Assembly (NCBI RefSeq): GCF_009857135.1
Contig: NZ_CP047318.1
Coordinates: forward strand, 6,200,001 to 6,264,000
Source of the DNA: Streptomyces sp. HM190
GTDB lineage: Bacteria; Actinomycetota; Actinomycetes; Streptomycetales; Streptomycetaceae
Reading direction: 5' to 3'
Length of the DNA: 64,000 nt
Within the stretch, counting starts at the first letter, position 1. Every line of letters starts with the position of its first letter. A program made the translations under genes and the position numbers. The notes below the pieces were generated by a model. That model saw only the letters and a list, made by a program, of their open reading frames with translations, searched no databases and was not told the DNA's origin. Below, in pieces: positions 23,944-31,754 of this stretch.

Positions 23944-24105
23944 GGGCTGTCCCGTGATCCCCGGCGGGCGCACGACGCCGGCTACGGCACCTCGCCGCGT
24001 TGTCGGAACGCCCGCATACATCCAGTACGCGGACGTCCCTCCGCCCTGCGATGCACCGCATCCGACGCCGTGCGCTGATCCACCGCGGATCACGGGACAG
24101 CCCTT
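23942..24105. mobile_element. MITE-like 164-bp inverted-repeat element
   Basis: Perfect 19-bp terminal inverted repeats, AAGGGCTGTCCCGTGATCC (23942-23960) and its complement (24087-24105), enclose 126 bp with further partial symmetry and no coding potential. From memory, near-identical sequences with GGGCTGTCCCGTGATC ends occur scattered in Streptomyces genomes. It is too small to encode a transposase and would be moved in trans. Its left end coincides with the coaD stop codon. No clear target-site duplication is visible. Confidence 0.7.
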
Positions 24106-24219
24106 GGGCCAGCCCGCCCCCGCCGCCCGGTCGCGCCACCCGGTGTCCGGTGGTCCGCCACTGGCCGTACAGTCGATCCGACCGTCTCCAACACAGCTGT
24201 AGAGAGTGGCGAGCACACG

Positions 24220-25338
24220 GTGGACCACACGGTGGACGTGCAGAAGAAGCTCGACGAGATCGTCTCGGTGGTCTCCGGCGCCCGGGCCATGCCCATGTCG
24301 GCCTCGTGCGTGGTCAACCGCGCCGAACTGCTCTCGCTGCTCGACGAGCTGCGCGCGGCCCTGCCCGACTCCCTCGCCCAGGCACAGGAGTTGATCGGGG
24401 ACCGCGACCACATGGTCGAGCGGGCCCGCCAGGAGGCCGAGCGGATCATCGAGTCGGCCCACGCCGAGCGCGGCTCCCTGATCTCCGACACAGAGGTCGC
24501 CCGCCGCTCCCGGAACGAGGCCGACCGCATCCTCGCCGAGGCCCGCCAGGAGGCCGAGGACATCCGCGCCGAGGCCGACGACTACGTCGACTCCAAGCTC
24601 GCCAACTTCGAGGTCGTCCTCACCAAGACCCTCGGCTCGGTCGGCCGCGGCCGCGAGAAGCTCCTCGGCACCGGTCCCGGCCCGGACGAGCAGGGCTACG
24701 TGGATCCCGCGGAGGACGACGCCCCCGAGCGCAGCCACGACCCCGAGACCCTGCGCCGCGACGCGGACGCCTACGTGGACGCCAAGCTCGGCGCCTTCGA
24801 GGCCGTCCTCGCCAAGACCCTGGAGGCCGTCGGCCGGGGCCGTCAGAAGCTCCACGGCCGGATCGCCACCGACGACCTCGGCGCCCTCGCCCTGCACGAC
24901 GACGGCACCTCCCCGAGGCCCACCAGCGACGCCGACTACCTGGCCGAGCTGGCCGCCCTCTCCCAGAACCCCGCCGACCGGTCCCGCGCGGTCCCCGAGC
25001 AGTCGCCGTACGCCCCGCAGCAGGACGCGTACGGGGCGACCGCCTACCACCAGGACCAGTACGGCGGCTACCAGCAGCAGTACGGCCAGCCCCAGCAGGC
25101 TGCGGACCCCTACGGGTACCAGCAGGCCGACCCGTACGCCGTCGGCTACCCGCAGCAGCCCTCCTACGACCCGAACCAGCAGCACCTGGACCAGCAGCAG
25201 CTCGATCAGCAGCACCAGGACCAGCAGGGTCACCAGGGGTACGCGCAGCCCTCGGCGAACGCGCTCGACGAGACAAGTCTCTTCGACACGACGATGATCA
25301 CCGCTGAGCAGTTGCGCCGCTACGAGCAGGGCCGCTGA
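24220..25338 (+). CDS. DivIVA-like coiled-coil cell-division protein with Gln/Tyr-rich tail
   Basis: The 372-residue protein begins with a short DivIVA-like N terminus (VQKKLDEIVSVVSGARAMPMSASCVVNRAELLSLLDELR), then a long coiled coil rich in REEAE-type heptads (about residues 50-210, with two copies of a YVDSKLANFEVVLTKTL/YVDAKLGAFEAVLAKTL segment). Residues 250-350 are low complexity and rich in Gln, Tyr and Pro (YQQQYGQPQQ, HLDQQQLDQQ). Proteins of this kind are annotated as DivIVA or ATP-synthase b-like; a role in cell pole or wall organisation is probable but not shown. The GTG at 24220 is the first plausible start; RBS is weak. Confidence 0.8.
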   Translation: MDHTVDVQKKLDEIVSVVSGARAMPMSASCVVNRAELLSLLDELRAALPDSLAQAQELIGDRDHMVERARQEAERIIESAHAERGSLISDTEVARRSRNEADRILAEARQEAEDIRAEADDYVDSKLANFEVVLTKTLGSVGRGREKLLGTGPGPDEQGYVDPAEDDAPERSHDPETLRRDADAYVDAKLGAFEAVLAKTLEAVGRGRQKLHGRIATDDLGALALHDDGTSPRPTSDADYLAELAALSQNPADRSRAVPEQSPYAPQQDAYGATAYHQDQYGGYQQQYGQPQQAADPYGYQQADPYAVGYPQQPSYDPNQQHLDQQQLDQQHQDQQGHQGYAQPSANALDETSLFDTTMITAEQLRRYEQGR

Positions 25339-25487
25339 CAGCGGATTGGGCCGAAAGCGAAAGGTCCAGTATCCTGACTGTTCGGTCGCGCGTGCGTTCA
25401 TGCTGTCCGCAGTGGACGCCCGCGATCGTGCGCTGCCCGGAACACCGGGGCGGTGCCCTCCCCCGGATCCGAAGACCGAAAGTTGAC

Positions 25488-26141
25488 ATGGCTCTGAACG
25501 CCCGTCTCGACCACCGCAACCCCCTCGTGTTCGACACGCACGAGCTGGGTCGGCGGCCGGGTGCGATGCAGCGCCTGACGCGTTCGGTCGAGGCTCCCAA
25601 GGACCTGGGGATCAAGAGTGTCATCGGAGTGCCGGAAGGCGCCCCGGTGGAACTCGAACTCCGCCTGGAGTCGGTCATGGAAGGGGTGCTCGTCACAGGC
25701 ACCGCCCGTGCCAAGGCCCAGGGGGAGTGCGTAAGGTGTCTGGAGCCGCTGGAGCTCGAGCTCGAAGCGGACTTCCAGGAGATGTTCTCGTACCCCGACG
25801 CCGACGAGCGGGGCCGCGTGATCGCGGAGCCCGACACCGACGCCGAGGACGACGAGGACAGGCTCTTCCTCGAGGACGGCCTGTTCGACCTCGAGCCCGT
25901 GCTGCGGGACGCGGTGGTGCTCGCACTGCCGATGCAGCCGGTGTGCCAGGACGACTGCCCGGGCCTGTGCTCCGAATGCGGAGCCCGGCTCGCGGACGAC
26001 CCGGACCACCACCATGACGCCGTCGACATCCGTTGGGCGGCACTGCAGGGACTCGCCGGTTCACTCGAAGATGGCGAGAAGGACGAGATGAGCGGCGGCG
26101 CGCCTCAGTCAGCACGCGCCGACGAGAAGCAGGAGAAGTAG
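25488..26141 (+). CDS. YceD/DUF177 family protein
   Basis: A 217-residue member of DUF177, which in bacteria is nearly always encoded just before rpmF and is associated with 23S rRNA/50S maturation. It has the family cysteines GECVRCLEPLE (about residues 79-89) and CQDDCPGLCSECG (about 149-161), which probably bind metal, and a long acidic loop (DTDAEDDEDRLF). The ATG at 25488 is the homologous start. rpmF follows after 2 bp, so translation is likely coupled. Confidence 0.9.
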   Translation: MALNARLDHRNPLVFDTHELGRRPGAMQRLTRSVEAPKDLGIKSVIGVPEGAPVELELRLESVMEGVLVTGTARAKAQGECVRCLEPLELELEADFQEMFSYPDADERGRVIAEPDTDAEDDEDRLFLEDGLFDLEPVLRDAVVLALPMQPVCQDDCPGLCSECGARLADDPDHHHDAVDIRWAALQGLAGSLEDGEKDEMSGGAPQSARADEKQEK

Positions 26142-26143
26142 CC

Positions 26144-26317
26144 GTGGCTGTTCCGAAGCGGAAGATGTCGCGCAGCAACACGCGCCACCGCCGGTCGCAG
26201 TGGAAGGCTGCGGTCCCCACCCTGGTTGCGTGCGAGCGCTGCCACGAGCCCAAGCAGCAGCACATCGCGTGCCCGTCTTGCGGCACCTACAACAAGCGCC
26301 AGGTCCTCGAGGTCTGA
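26144..26317 (+). CDS. rpmF: 50S ribosomal protein L32 (zinc-binding)
   Basis: The 57-residue L32 begins VAVPKRKMSRSNTRHRRSQW and has the zinc ligands CERCHEPK and CPSCGTYNKRQVL. The GTG start is 2 bp after the DUF177 stop, in the conserved yceD-rpmF order. rnc follows 19 bp later, so the three genes form one operon. Confidence 0.97.
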   Translation: MAVPKRKMSRSNTRHRRSQWKAAVPTLVACERCHEPKQQHIACPSCGTYNKRQVLEV

Positions 26318-26336
26318 GCGGCTGGTGAGAGGCTCC

Positions 26337-27188
26337 ATGTCTGACGCCAAGGCGGAGACCAACGCCAAGAAAAAGGCGGACACCACAGCCTCGTCCCACA
26401 CGCTTCTGGAAGGGCGGCTCGGCTACAAGCTCGAGTCCGCCCTTCTGGTCCGCGCACTCACCCACCGTTCGTACGCGTACGAGAACGGCGGTCTGCCCAC
26501 CAACGAGCGGCTGGAGTTCCTCGGTGACTCCGTCCTCGGCCTCGTGGTCACGGACACGCTGTACCGCACCCACCCCGACCTGCCCGAAGGCCAACTGGCC
26601 AAGCTGCGGGCCGCGGTGGTCAACTCGCGTGCGCTGGCGGAGGTGGGCCGCGGGCTCGACCTCGGCTCCTTCATCCGGCTCGGCCGCGGTGAAGAGGGCA
26701 CAGGCGGCCGGGACAAGGCGTCCATCCTCGCCGACACCCTCGAAGCGGTGATCGGTGCGGTCTATCTCGACCAGGGCCTGGACTCGGCGGCGGAGCTGGT
26801 GCACCGCCTGTTCGACCCGCTGATCGAGAAGTCCTCGAACCTCGGTGCCGGCCTGGACTGGAAGACCAGTCTCCAGGAACTCACCGCGACCGAGGGGCTC
26901 GGTGTACCCGAGTACCTGGTCACGGAGACCGGCCCCGACCACGAGAAGACCTTCACCGCTGCCGCCCGCGTCGGAGGCGTCTCGTACGGCACCGGCACCG
27001 GCCGCAGCAAGAAGGAAGCGGAGCAGCAGGCGGCCGAGTCCGCCTGGCGTGCGATCCGCGCCGCGGCGGACGAACGGGCGAAGGCGGCTGCGGAAGCCGC
27101 GCAGGCCGCAGAAGCCGCGGAGGCAGCGGAGAACGCCGCACGGGCCGCCGAGTCCGAGGGCGCGCCCTCGGACGCCGCGACGGCCTGA
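26337..27188 (+). CDS. rnc: Ribonuclease III
   Basis: RNase III cuts double-stranded RNA in rRNA maturation; in Streptomyces the orthologue (AbsB) also affects antibiotic production. The 283-residue protein has the signature NERLEFLGDSVLGLVV (about residues 53-68), the second catalytic acidic patch KASILADTLEAVIGAVY, and a double-stranded-RNA-binding domain (about 168-240, ending GRSKKEAEQQAAESAW). An alanine-rich C-terminal extension follows, common in Streptomyces. ATG 26337 is preceded by GAGAGG. Confidence 0.96.
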   Translation: MSDAKAETNAKKKADTTASSHTLLEGRLGYKLESALLVRALTHRSYAYENGGLPTNERLEFLGDSVLGLVVTDTLYRTHPDLPEGQLAKLRAAVVNSRALAEVGRGLDLGSFIRLGRGEEGTGGRDKASILADTLEAVIGAVYLDQGLDSAAELVHRLFDPLIEKSSNLGAGLDWKTSLQELTATEGLGVPEYLVTETGPDHEKTFTAAARVGGVSYGTGTGRSKKEAEQQAAESAWRAIRAAADERAKAAAEAAQAAEAAEAAENAARAAESEGAPSDAATA

Positions 27189-27374
27189 CTGTTCGGTGCC
27201 CCCTCCTCGGGGGCTGCCGCCCCCGTACCCCCGCCGGGGTGAGGGGGCGGCTTCCGTACGCCGTCGCCCGCCGCCCTGCGCCGCCCTGCGTCGGGCTGGT
27301 CGCCGCGAAGCACGCGCAGCCGCCCCTCGACATCCACCACCCCCCACCCCCTCGGCGAACCTCCGGAGGACCCC

Positions 27375-28235
27375 GTGCCAGAACTGCCCGAGGTCGAGGT
27401 CGTCCGTCGGGGGCTGCAGCGGTGGGTCGCCCAACGCACCGTCGCCGACGTCGAGGTGTTGCACCCGCGGGCGATCCGGCGGCACCTGGCCGGCCCCGAG
27501 GACTTCGCGCACCGGCTCAAGGGTCACCGCATCGGCGACCCGAGCCGGCGGGGCAAGTACCTGTGGCTGCCGGTGGCGGACACCGGGACCGCCGTCCTCG
27601 CCCACCTCGGGATGAGCGGCCAGCTGCTCGTGCAACCGCACGACGCCCCCGACGAGAAGCACCTCAGGATCAGGATCCGCTTCGCCGACGACCTGGGCAC
27701 CGAACTCCGCTTCGTCGACCAACGCACCTTCGGCGGCCTGTCGTTGCACGACACCACCCCTGACGGCCTGCCGGACGTCATCGCGCACATCGCCCGCGAC
27801 CCGCTGGACCCGCTGTTCGACGACGAGGCGTTCCACCAGGCGCTGCGCCGCAAGCGCACCACCATCAAACGGGCCCTGCTCGACCAGTCGTTGATCAGCG
27901 GGGTCGGCAACATCTATGCCGACGAGGCACTGTGGCGCGCGCGCATCCACTACGAACGCCCGACCGCCGGCCTCACCCGCCCCCGCACGACCGAACTCCT
28001 GGGCCACATCCGGGACGTGATGAACGCGGCCCTGTCGGTGGGCGGCACGAGCTTCGACAGCCTCTACGTCAACGTCAACGGCGAGTCGGGGTACTTCGAC
28101 CGCTCCCTGGACGCGTACGGGCGTGAGGGGCTGCCCTGCCGCCGCTGTGGCACCCCCATGCGGCGGCGCCCCTGGATGAACCGCTCCAGCTACTTCTGCC
28201 CGACGTGTCAGCGGGCCCCGCGTGCCTCGTCGTAG
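27375..28235 (+). CDS. mutM: Formamidopyrimidine-DNA glycosylase
   Basis: MutM (Fpg) removes 8-oxoguanine and other oxidised purines. The 286-residue enzyme has the catalytic N terminus PELPEVEVVRRGL (Pro2, Glu3), the lysine region GRRGKYLWL, the helix-two-turn-helix segment with IYADEALWRARIHYER, and a C-terminal zinc finger CRRCGTPMRRR...CPTC. The GTG at 27375 places Pro2 correctly. Its 3' end overlaps the convergent HxlR gene by 28 bp. Confidence 0.96.
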   Translation: MPELPEVEVVRRGLQRWVAQRTVADVEVLHPRAIRRHLAGPEDFAHRLKGHRIGDPSRRGKYLWLPVADTGTAVLAHLGMSGQLLVQPHDAPDEKHLRIRIRFADDLGTELRFVDQRTFGGLSLHDTTPDGLPDVIAHIARDPLDPLFDDEAFHQALRRKRTTIKRALLDQSLISGVGNIYADEALWRARIHYERPTAGLTRPRTTELLGHIRDVMNAALSVGGTSFDSLYVNVNGESGYFDRSLDAYGREGLPCRRCGTPMRRRPWMNRSSYFCPTCQRAPRASS

Positions 28236-28648
28236 CGCGCCCGCGCCCGCAGCACGTCCTCCATGCGCTCCTCCACGCAGACGATGAGGGAGAGCAGCCG
28301 CTCGGAGACCTCGCGGCCGAGCGGGGTGAGCGTGTAGTCGACGCGCGGCGGGTTCGTGGGCTGGGCCTCACGGTGGACCAGACCGTCGCGCTCCAGCGCG
28401 TGCAGGGTCTGGGAGAGCATCTTCTCGCTGACCCCGTCCACGCGCCGCCGCAGCTCGTTGAAGCGCAGCGAGCCCTCGTGCAGCGCGCCCAGCGTGAGCG
28501 CGCCCCAGCGGCCGGTGACGTGCTCCAGGGTGCCCCGGGAGGGACAGTTCCTGGCGAAGACGTCGAAAGCCAGGTCGTCGAAGGCCTGGTCGTCCGCCTC
28601 CGCGGTGGCCTGCGCGGGCGTCACGGCGGTCTGCGCGGCTGATTCCAT
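28208..28648 (-). CDS. HxlR-family transcriptional regulator
   Basis: The 146-residue protein is an MarR-like winged helix of the HxlR type: CPSRGTLEHVTGRWGALTLGALHEGSLRFNELRRRVDGVSEKMLSQTLHALERDGLVHREA and RVDYTLTPLGREV. The N-terminal Cys in RNCPSR is at the position of the redox-sensing cysteine of HxlR proteins. The ATG at 28648 is preferred. A 12-bp palindrome arm pair just upstream is the likely operator, but the gene that would normally be divergent and controlled is not adjacent; decayed mobile DNA begins about 70 bp further on. Confidence 0.88.
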   Translation of the reverse strand: MESAAQTAVTPAQATAEADDQAFDDLAFDVFARNCPSRGTLEHVTGRWGALTLGALHEGSLRFNELRRRVDGVSEKMLSQTLHALERDGLVHREAQPTNPPRVDYTLTPLGREVSERLLSLIVCVEERMEDVLRARARYDEARGAR

Positions 28649-28669
28649 ACCCCGAGAGTACTCCCCAAC

Positions 28670-28709
28670 AGCGCTAACCATAAGGTTGCACTAACCCATG
28701 GTTAGCGCT
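28670..28709. promoter_or_regulatory. Palindromic operator in the HxlR gene promoter
   Basis: AGCGCTAACCAT (28670-28681) and ATGGTTAGCGCT (28698-28709) are a perfect 12-bp inverted repeat with a 16-bp spacer; inside it, GGTTGCACTAACC adds further symmetry. It starts 22 bp upstream of the HxlR start codon, so autoregulation is the simplest reading. Confidence 0.65.
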
Positions 28710-28779
28710 CGTGCGGTGGGTGGTGAGGCACGCCGAGGCGCGGAGACGGGGCCCGGACGGGCCCCGCGGGACCGGCTCG

Positions 28780-28789
28780 GTAGCCGAAG
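28780..28789. other. Putative attachment-site core (attL)
   Basis: GTAGCCGAAG matches the copy at 31751-31760; with the flanking CTC(G/A) the match is 13 of 14. In the minus orientation it corresponds to the last codons (Phe-Gly-Tyr) of the CAP protein gene, as if that gene's 3' end had been duplicated by integration. Confidence 0.5.
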
Positions 28790-28939
28790 AAGTGGTGGGC
28801 CGGGTTTCTGACCTGCGGGCTTGTTGACGAACAATGCTGCGACCTGCGACTTAGCTGTCGGTGGTTGTCGGCGTTGGTCGTCGTCGGGCGCCCTCGGACG
28901 GCCCCGGGACGGACCGATCCGTTGGGGAAGCGTCTCTGG

Positions 28940-29533
28940 TCACTGCCGCAGTGCATGCCCGCCCTCAACGAGCGCGCCGATTGCCCGCACGAACATGTCA
29001 TGGGCGTCTGCCATGGCTCGCATTTGTGCATACACCTGCTCCAATGCCGAATCGGCATCGGGTTCGCTGGACTCCCTTGCCTCTGCCGCCCAGTCGAGGT
29101 CGAGGTAGTAGTCGCGTGTGGCATCTTCTAGTGCTGTAGCGCGAGCATGGATGAGCTCGGGCCCCACGAGCTTCACGCGCTGCCGGACTTGGCGAAGCCT
29201 GAGGGCAGCCGCCGTCAGTTCGTTGAGGTCGTCCTCGGGCCTGGGGTCGCCCGGCTCCATGTCTCTGATCTTTGTACTTGTGCGGCTGGCTACCAACGCT
29301 GAATCGTCGTACGCCGTGAGGAACGCGCCGTACGCCTCAATGCGCTGCTGTCTCAACCAGTGCTCATGGTCGATCGAAGCCTGATCCTGAACCTGCTGAC
29401 GGGCGGTCTCGGCGGCCTTTTCTGCTCCGATGCGGGCGCCTCGTACGGCTGCTATGCCACCCACTATGGCGCCGGCTACCGCGCCGACAGTCCCCGCAAG
29501 TCCGGCCATCAATGCCGCAGTTCCCTCATCCAT
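28940..29533 (-). CDS. Hypothetical membrane-anchored coiled-coil protein (element cargo)
   Basis: A 197-residue protein with one N-terminal glycine/alanine-rich transmembrane segment (LAGTVGAVAGAIVGGIAAVRG, about residues 11-31) followed by an amphipathic, mostly helical cytoplasmic part (KAAETARQQVQDQ, WLRQQRIEAYGAFLTAYDDSA). I recognise the general type from Streptomyces mobile DNA but not a named family. ATG 29533 is chosen because the membrane segment follows directly. It lies inside the decayed element and looks intact. Confidence 0.65.
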   Translation of the reverse strand: MDEGTAALMAGLAGTVGAVAGAIVGGIAAVRGARIGAEKAAETARQQVQDQASIDHEHWLRQQRIEAYGAFLTAYDDSALVASRTSTKIRDMEPGDPRPEDDLNELTAAALRLRQVRQRVKLVGPELIHARATALEDATRDYYLDLDWAAEARESSEPDADSALEQVYAQMRAMADAHDMFVRAIGALVEGGHALRQ

Positions 29534-30017
29534 GCCAAGATCGTGTCGCACCAGGCAGGCAGAGGGAATCATCGAGATCGTTTTCGGTTATCCGTTCGAT
29601 AGGCGCTGGGCCCGTCAAGGTCGGCGCAGTCTCAGTGCCGAGTCAAGCCAGCGGGGCGCCGTCCCGGGTGAGAGCGGCGCCCCGTCAGGCCCTGTGTCTG
29701 ACTGCCCCTCGATGCGAACTACGGGCGGGGCGGTCGCTGAGGTCATCCGGCCTGGCCACTCGGCTGTCAACGGTTTGAGACGGCTGAGTGCGGTTGGCGC
29801 GGTTGCTGTACTTCTCTGCGGTACCGCACAGAGGCTTTGAGATGTGGCCTCATCCTTGCGAGGTCGATCGCGGGGTGACGTCTACGTCGGCCCCTCCGCG
29901 CTACGCCTCGGCCAATGGTTCGTTGAAGTTCAGAGCTGACCGCCAGTGTCGTGCTCGTTGGTGGCAGACGTTGGTGTCAGCAGAGGCGGGCGCGGTTGAC
30001 AGCGCTCGTGCAGCGTA
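29534..30017. other. Non-coding stretch inside the decayed element
   Basis: About 480 bp with lower G+C than the surroundings and no frame with convincing codon bias or recognisable product. The only structure noted is a perfect 12-bp palindrome, TGCGGTACCGCA, at 29817-29828. It is probably degraded element DNA. Confidence 0.5.
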
Positions 30018-30371
30018 TTAGGCGCGTTGTCGGGGCGTCTCTGCCTGGAGCTTCTCCGCACGTTCACGCGGGTCGTACCCGGGACCGACTCCCTCGACCA
30101 ATACGAGGTCTCCGCTGATGTGGTCGGCCCGCAGCCGAAGGATCTTCTGATACTCGGCGGACTCGTACCAAGCGCGGGCCTCGGCCATGCCAGGGAACTC
30201 AATCAGCACCATGCTGCCCGGCCAGCTACCTTCTACCACCGCAGTCGGCGGGCCGTGGATCAGAAAGCGGCCATGGAAGGGGTCCAGGGTGCCCTGGATC
30301 CTTTTGAGGTACTCAAGGACGTCCGGGTGGTGGCGACGGTCACGTAGGTGCGCGAACCCATATGCGGGCAC
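30018..30371 (-). CDS. DUF1330 family protein (dimeric alpha-beta barrel)
   Basis: The 117-residue protein has the DUF1330 pattern: a beta-strand opening, LEYLKRIQGTLDPFHGRFLIHG, then GSWPGSMVLIEFPGMAEARAWYESAEYQKILRLR, followed by the closing strand GDLVLVEGV. Such ferredoxin-fold proteins are of unknown function, some annotated as monooxygenase-like. The GTG at 30371 has AAGGGG upstream. It is complete and lies between degraded regions of the element, so it may be retained cargo. Confidence 0.8.
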   Translation of the reverse strand: MPAYGFAHLRDRRHHPDVLEYLKRIQGTLDPFHGRFLIHGPPTAVVEGSWPGSMVLIEFPGMAEARAWYESAEYQKILRLRADHISGDLVLVEGVGPGYDPRERAEKLQAETPRQRA

Positions 30372-30487
30372 GTCGGCCCCTTTCGTTCGTTCCGGTGGCA
30401 GAACGCGAACCTAGCCAGGAGCTTCGTACGCCTCAATGACTTCAGAGGTAATCGCTGGGGCGATCCCCTCAGCCCACCACTCACCCC

Positions 30488-30639
30488 AGCTCCCATCCCG
30501 TCCGCCGTCGACCCACACACCGTGGAGCGGGCGCGGTCCATGGCGTCCAGGTGGAGCGCGCCACTGTACGAACGACCTGGAAGCCATGGGCCGCGTCTGC
30601 TCGGCTGTGCCTGGGGCGGCGGTGGACGGGATGGGAGCT
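30488..30639. repeat. 152-bp imperfect inverted repeat
   Basis: AGCTCCCATCCCGTCC (30488-30503) pairs perfectly with GGACGGGATGGGAGCT (30624-30639), and inside these ends the two halves match imperfectly for most of their length (for example ATGGCGTCCAGGT against ACCTGGAAGCCAT). The homology to integrase proteins begins immediately to the right (near 30648). It may be a small inserted element or a remnant of one. Confidence 0.65.
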
Positions 30640-30647
30640 CCCCGCGC

Positions 30648-31754
30648 GAGCGCAAGGCGGAACACTGGCTGGCCAACATCGAGGCCGACATGTCGCGTGG
30701 TGAATACCTGGATCCCGACGCGGGCAACGTCACGTCCGAGAAGTACGCCACGTAGTGGATGGCCACGCAGATCACGGACCCGCTGAACCGGGAGTCCGTG
30801 GAAAGCCGTCTGCGGCTGCACGTGATTCCGCGCCTGGGGGCGCGTCCTCTGGCGTCGTTCACCCCGTCGCACCTGCGGCTCTGGCTGCGGACGCTGGAGG
30901 ACCGAGGACTCTCCGCCGGTTGCCGGCGTGGCATCTTCACGCACGTCTCCACGGTCTTCACCGCCGCCGTGGAAGACCGGATCATCCGGACCAACCCGTG
31001 CAGCGGGCGGTCCGTTCGCGCTCCGCGTCTGGAGCCGTGCAAGGTGAAGCCGTGGCCTGCCGAACGCATCAAGGCGGTGCACTCGGCGCTGCCCGACCGC
31101 TACCAGGCCCTGGTCAACCTCGCGGCCGGGTGCGGTCTGCGTCAAGGTGAGGCGTTCGGCCTGGCGGTGGAAGACGTGGATTTTCTCGGGGGAGTGGTGC
31201 ACGTCCTGCGGCAGGTCAAGCTGCTGCGACTGTCCCGGCCGGTGTTCGCTCCGCCGAAGGGTGGCAAGGAGCGTGACGTTCCTCTGCCCGAGTCCGTCGA
31301 GCTCGCGCTGGCCGGTCACCTTCAGCGCCACCCGGCCGTTAAGGTCACGCTGCCCTGGAAGACCTTGGACGGTCCTCCGGTGACGGCATCCCTGGTCTTC
31401 ACCAGTCCCACGGGGCTGCCGCTGGACCGGAAGCGCTTCAACGACCGCGTATGGCGGCCAGCGCTTCGGGCAGCGGGTGTCGAGACCGGGCGGGACAACG
31501 GCATGCACGCGCTGCGGCACTTCTACGCTTCGGTGCTGCTGGACGCGGGGGAGAGCATCAAGGCTCTCACTGAATACCTGGGCCACCATGACCCCGGCTT
31601 CACGCTGTGGACGTGCACACACCTGATGCCGTCGAGCGGGACCCGGACCCGGGCCGCCGTGGATCGCGTCTTCGCGGACGACGAACCGGCGACCGACGGC
31701 CCCGGCACGGCCCAGGAGGGTGCTTGGCCGTCTGACCTGCGGCTGTCTCAGTAG
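30648..31754 (+). pseudogene. Tyrosine-recombinase integrase, inactivated
   Basis: The frame encodes an actinophage/ICE-type integrase: ERKAEHWLANIEADMSRGEY at the left, then core-binding and catalytic domains including AAGCGLRQGEAFGLAVEDV (Arg I) and HALRHFYASVLLDAG (HxxR). It is broken in three ways. The usual N-terminal arm-binding domain is missing left of 30648. A TAG at 30753-30755 interrupts the frame between EKYAT and WMATQ. In the final motif LGHHDPGFTLWTCTHLM, the catalytic Tyr (normally in RTYTHLM) is Cys. A partial protein could start at ATG 30759 but would be catalytically dead. Its stop overlaps the 3' end of the CAP gene and the putative att core. Confidence 0.85.

Noticed and set aside
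28702..29124. Minus-strand frame reading through the left att core that could extend the CAP protein
   Set aside because: The only similarity is the duplicated FGY codons at the att core; the rest is not CAP-like. It is better explained by the duplication of the gene end.
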